A program made the translations under genes and the position numbers. Under the pieces are notes generated by a model. The model was not told the origin of the DNA. It saw only the letters and a program-made list of their open reading frames with translations, and searched no databases. Shown in pieces: positions 14,094 to 14,835 of a DNA stretch of 14,835 nt (positions within the stretch are counted from its first letter, which is position 1; every line of letters starts with the position of its first letter). This stretch comes from CAZSLZ01 sp964607865 (GTDB lineage: Bacteria; Vulcanimicrobiota; JAJTBE01; CAZSLZ01), in NCBI GenBank assembly GCA_964607865.1, contig CAZSLZ010000081.1, positions 1 through 14,835 on the forward strand, given 5' to 3'.

Positions 14094-14835
14094 TTACCGT
14101 TTTTTTTCATAAGTTTGAAGTATTTCCAGCATTTTTAAAATGTCAACCTGGCTCAGGACACCTTCTATAAAACCGTCCTCTACTACCGCCATATGAAGCA
14201 TTTCATTTCTGGTCATAATTCTTAAAGCATCCTTCAGGTTCATATCAGGTTTAAGAAAAATTCCATTGTTTTTCTGTTTCAGGATTACTTCCAGTGTTTT
14301 TGAGTGCCAATTTGCTCCCTGTTCAGCTTTGATATCCTTCATTGAAATAATCCCCAGGTAATTATCTGCAGGAAATTTTCCATTTTTTTCCATCTGCATG
14401 TTTTCGAAAACCAGAAAAACCCGGTTTGGTTGCCACAAAAGATAGTTTTCCACAGCTTCCCTTATTGTTGTTTCTTTAGGTAGGACGGTGTAATTTTGAT
14501 GGGAAGCTACCTTAACATTGTGTTCCTGCAGGATTTTTTCCAGTTTGATATTTTGATAACTCATTTTTGCCGAGGATATTATGAACAAACCAATAAAAAC
14601 AAGCCAGACTCCGTTGAGCAATGCTCCATTGACCAGAAAAATGCTGGCCAGAAGAATGAAGCTGATTCCCAGGCCTATACCTGCATAGGAAGAAATTCTG
14701 GTTGAGATTTCCAGATCGCCGGTAAAATGCCACAGGAAGGACTGCAGGACATGGCCTCCATCCAGGGGCAGCCCTGGAATAAGGTTAAACAGAAATAAAA
14801 TTCCGTTTACCATTGCCAGTTGTTTGAAGATAGCG
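14094..14835 (-). CDS. M50 (site-2 protease) family metalloprotease with two CBS domains (N-terminal part outside window)
   Basis: C-terminal part of an intramembrane zinc protease. The frame is open to the window edge (upstream codons read AIFKQLA before the ATG at 14811-14813), so that ATG is internal. The visible part begins with the second active-site motif NLIPGLPLDGGHVL, whose Asp is the third zinc ligand; the HExxH motif lies beyond the window. Two or three hydrophobic segments follow, ending near VWLVFIGLFIISSA. A cytoplasmic pair of CBS domains comes next (NYTVLPKETTIREAVENY to YLGIISMKDIKA, and IFLKPDMNLKDALRIM to IEGVLSQVDILKML). CBS pairs often bind adenine nucleotides and regulate the enzyme. 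This is the S2P-CBS subtype, distinct from the PDZ-containing RseP type. The natural substrate is unknown. Confidence 0.9.
   Translation of the reverse strand, partial: AIFKQLAMVNGILFLFNLIPGLPLDGGHVLQSFLWHFTGDLEISTRISSYAGIGLGISFILLASIFLVNGALLNGVWLVFIGLFIISSAKMSYQNIKLEKILQEHNVKVASHQNYTVLPKETTIREAVENYLLWQPNRVFLVFENMQMEKNGKFPADNYLGIISMKDIKAEQGANWHSKTLEVILKQKNNGIFLKPDMNLKDALRIMTRNEMLHMAVVEDGFIEGVLSQVDILKMLEILQTYEKKR

Noticed and set aside
1..14835. CRISPR arrays, tRNA/rRNA genes, insertion sequences, phage or attachment sites
   Set aside because: No spaced direct repeats, cloverleaf or rRNA-like blocks, transposase or integrase motifs were seen on either strand by eye; a covariance-model scan would be needed to exclude small RNAs.

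Overview
The window is a stretch of bacterial chromosome, moderately AT-rich by eye, with tightly packed operons, good Shine-Dalgarno sites and several TTG or GTG starts. Its markers are Bacteria-wide: split SecD and SecF, a long-form ribosome hibernation factor, a DUF1893 protein of the Thermotoga TM1506 type, a lipoprotein substrate-binding protein and an M50 site-2 protease with CBS domains. Long HPF and a short SecD argue against a typical gammaproteobacterium. The many TPR proteins and Pro/Thr/Glu-rich tails would suit a deep-branching or uncultivated lineage, but the phylum cannot be fixed from this sequence. There is no rRNA, tRNA, CRISPR array, transposase or phage gene, so this looks like ordinary chromosome with a few odd gene groups.

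Layout. (1) 2-805 (+) is the 3' part of an ATP-grasp enzyme; its end overlaps by 40 bp the end of a convergent operon. (2) 766-4172 (-) is a four-gene operon read right to left: TPR protein, small helical protein, NMT1-type lipoprotein and TIM-barrel protein. (3) 4173-4264 is a divergent promoter region feeding a zinc-ribbon protein (+). A 26-bp palindromic terminator at 4872-4897 separates it from the next unit. (4) 4905-8138 (-) appears to be one transcription unit. A near-consensus promoter at 8169-8197 leads into a 139-residue protein with a signal sequence, then secD, then secF, ending at that terminator. (5) 8234-8821 (-) is a secreted HExxH metallopeptidase of DA1-like type. (6) 8955-10476 (+) is DUF1893 plus a secreted TPR protein, one base apart. 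(7) 10574-11149 (+) is long-form HPF with a strong terminator. (8) 11185-14090 (+) is a translationally coupled pair: a degenerate enolase-superfamily protein and a B12-domain-type radical SAM enzyme with an unusual C-terminal domain. (9) 14094-14835 (-) is the C-terminal part of an M50 protease with two CBS domains.

Three places deserve most attention. The first is the signal-sequence ORF directly upstream of secDF, whose position recalls secretion-monitoring arrest peptides such as VemP and SecM. The second is the enolase-like/radical SAM pair, where the first gene starts with no Shine-Dalgarno exactly at the end of the hpf terminator U-tract. The third is SecF, which carries an extra N-terminal membrane segment, an approximately 90-residue acidic Pro/Thr/Glu-rich insert and a charged C-terminal tail.
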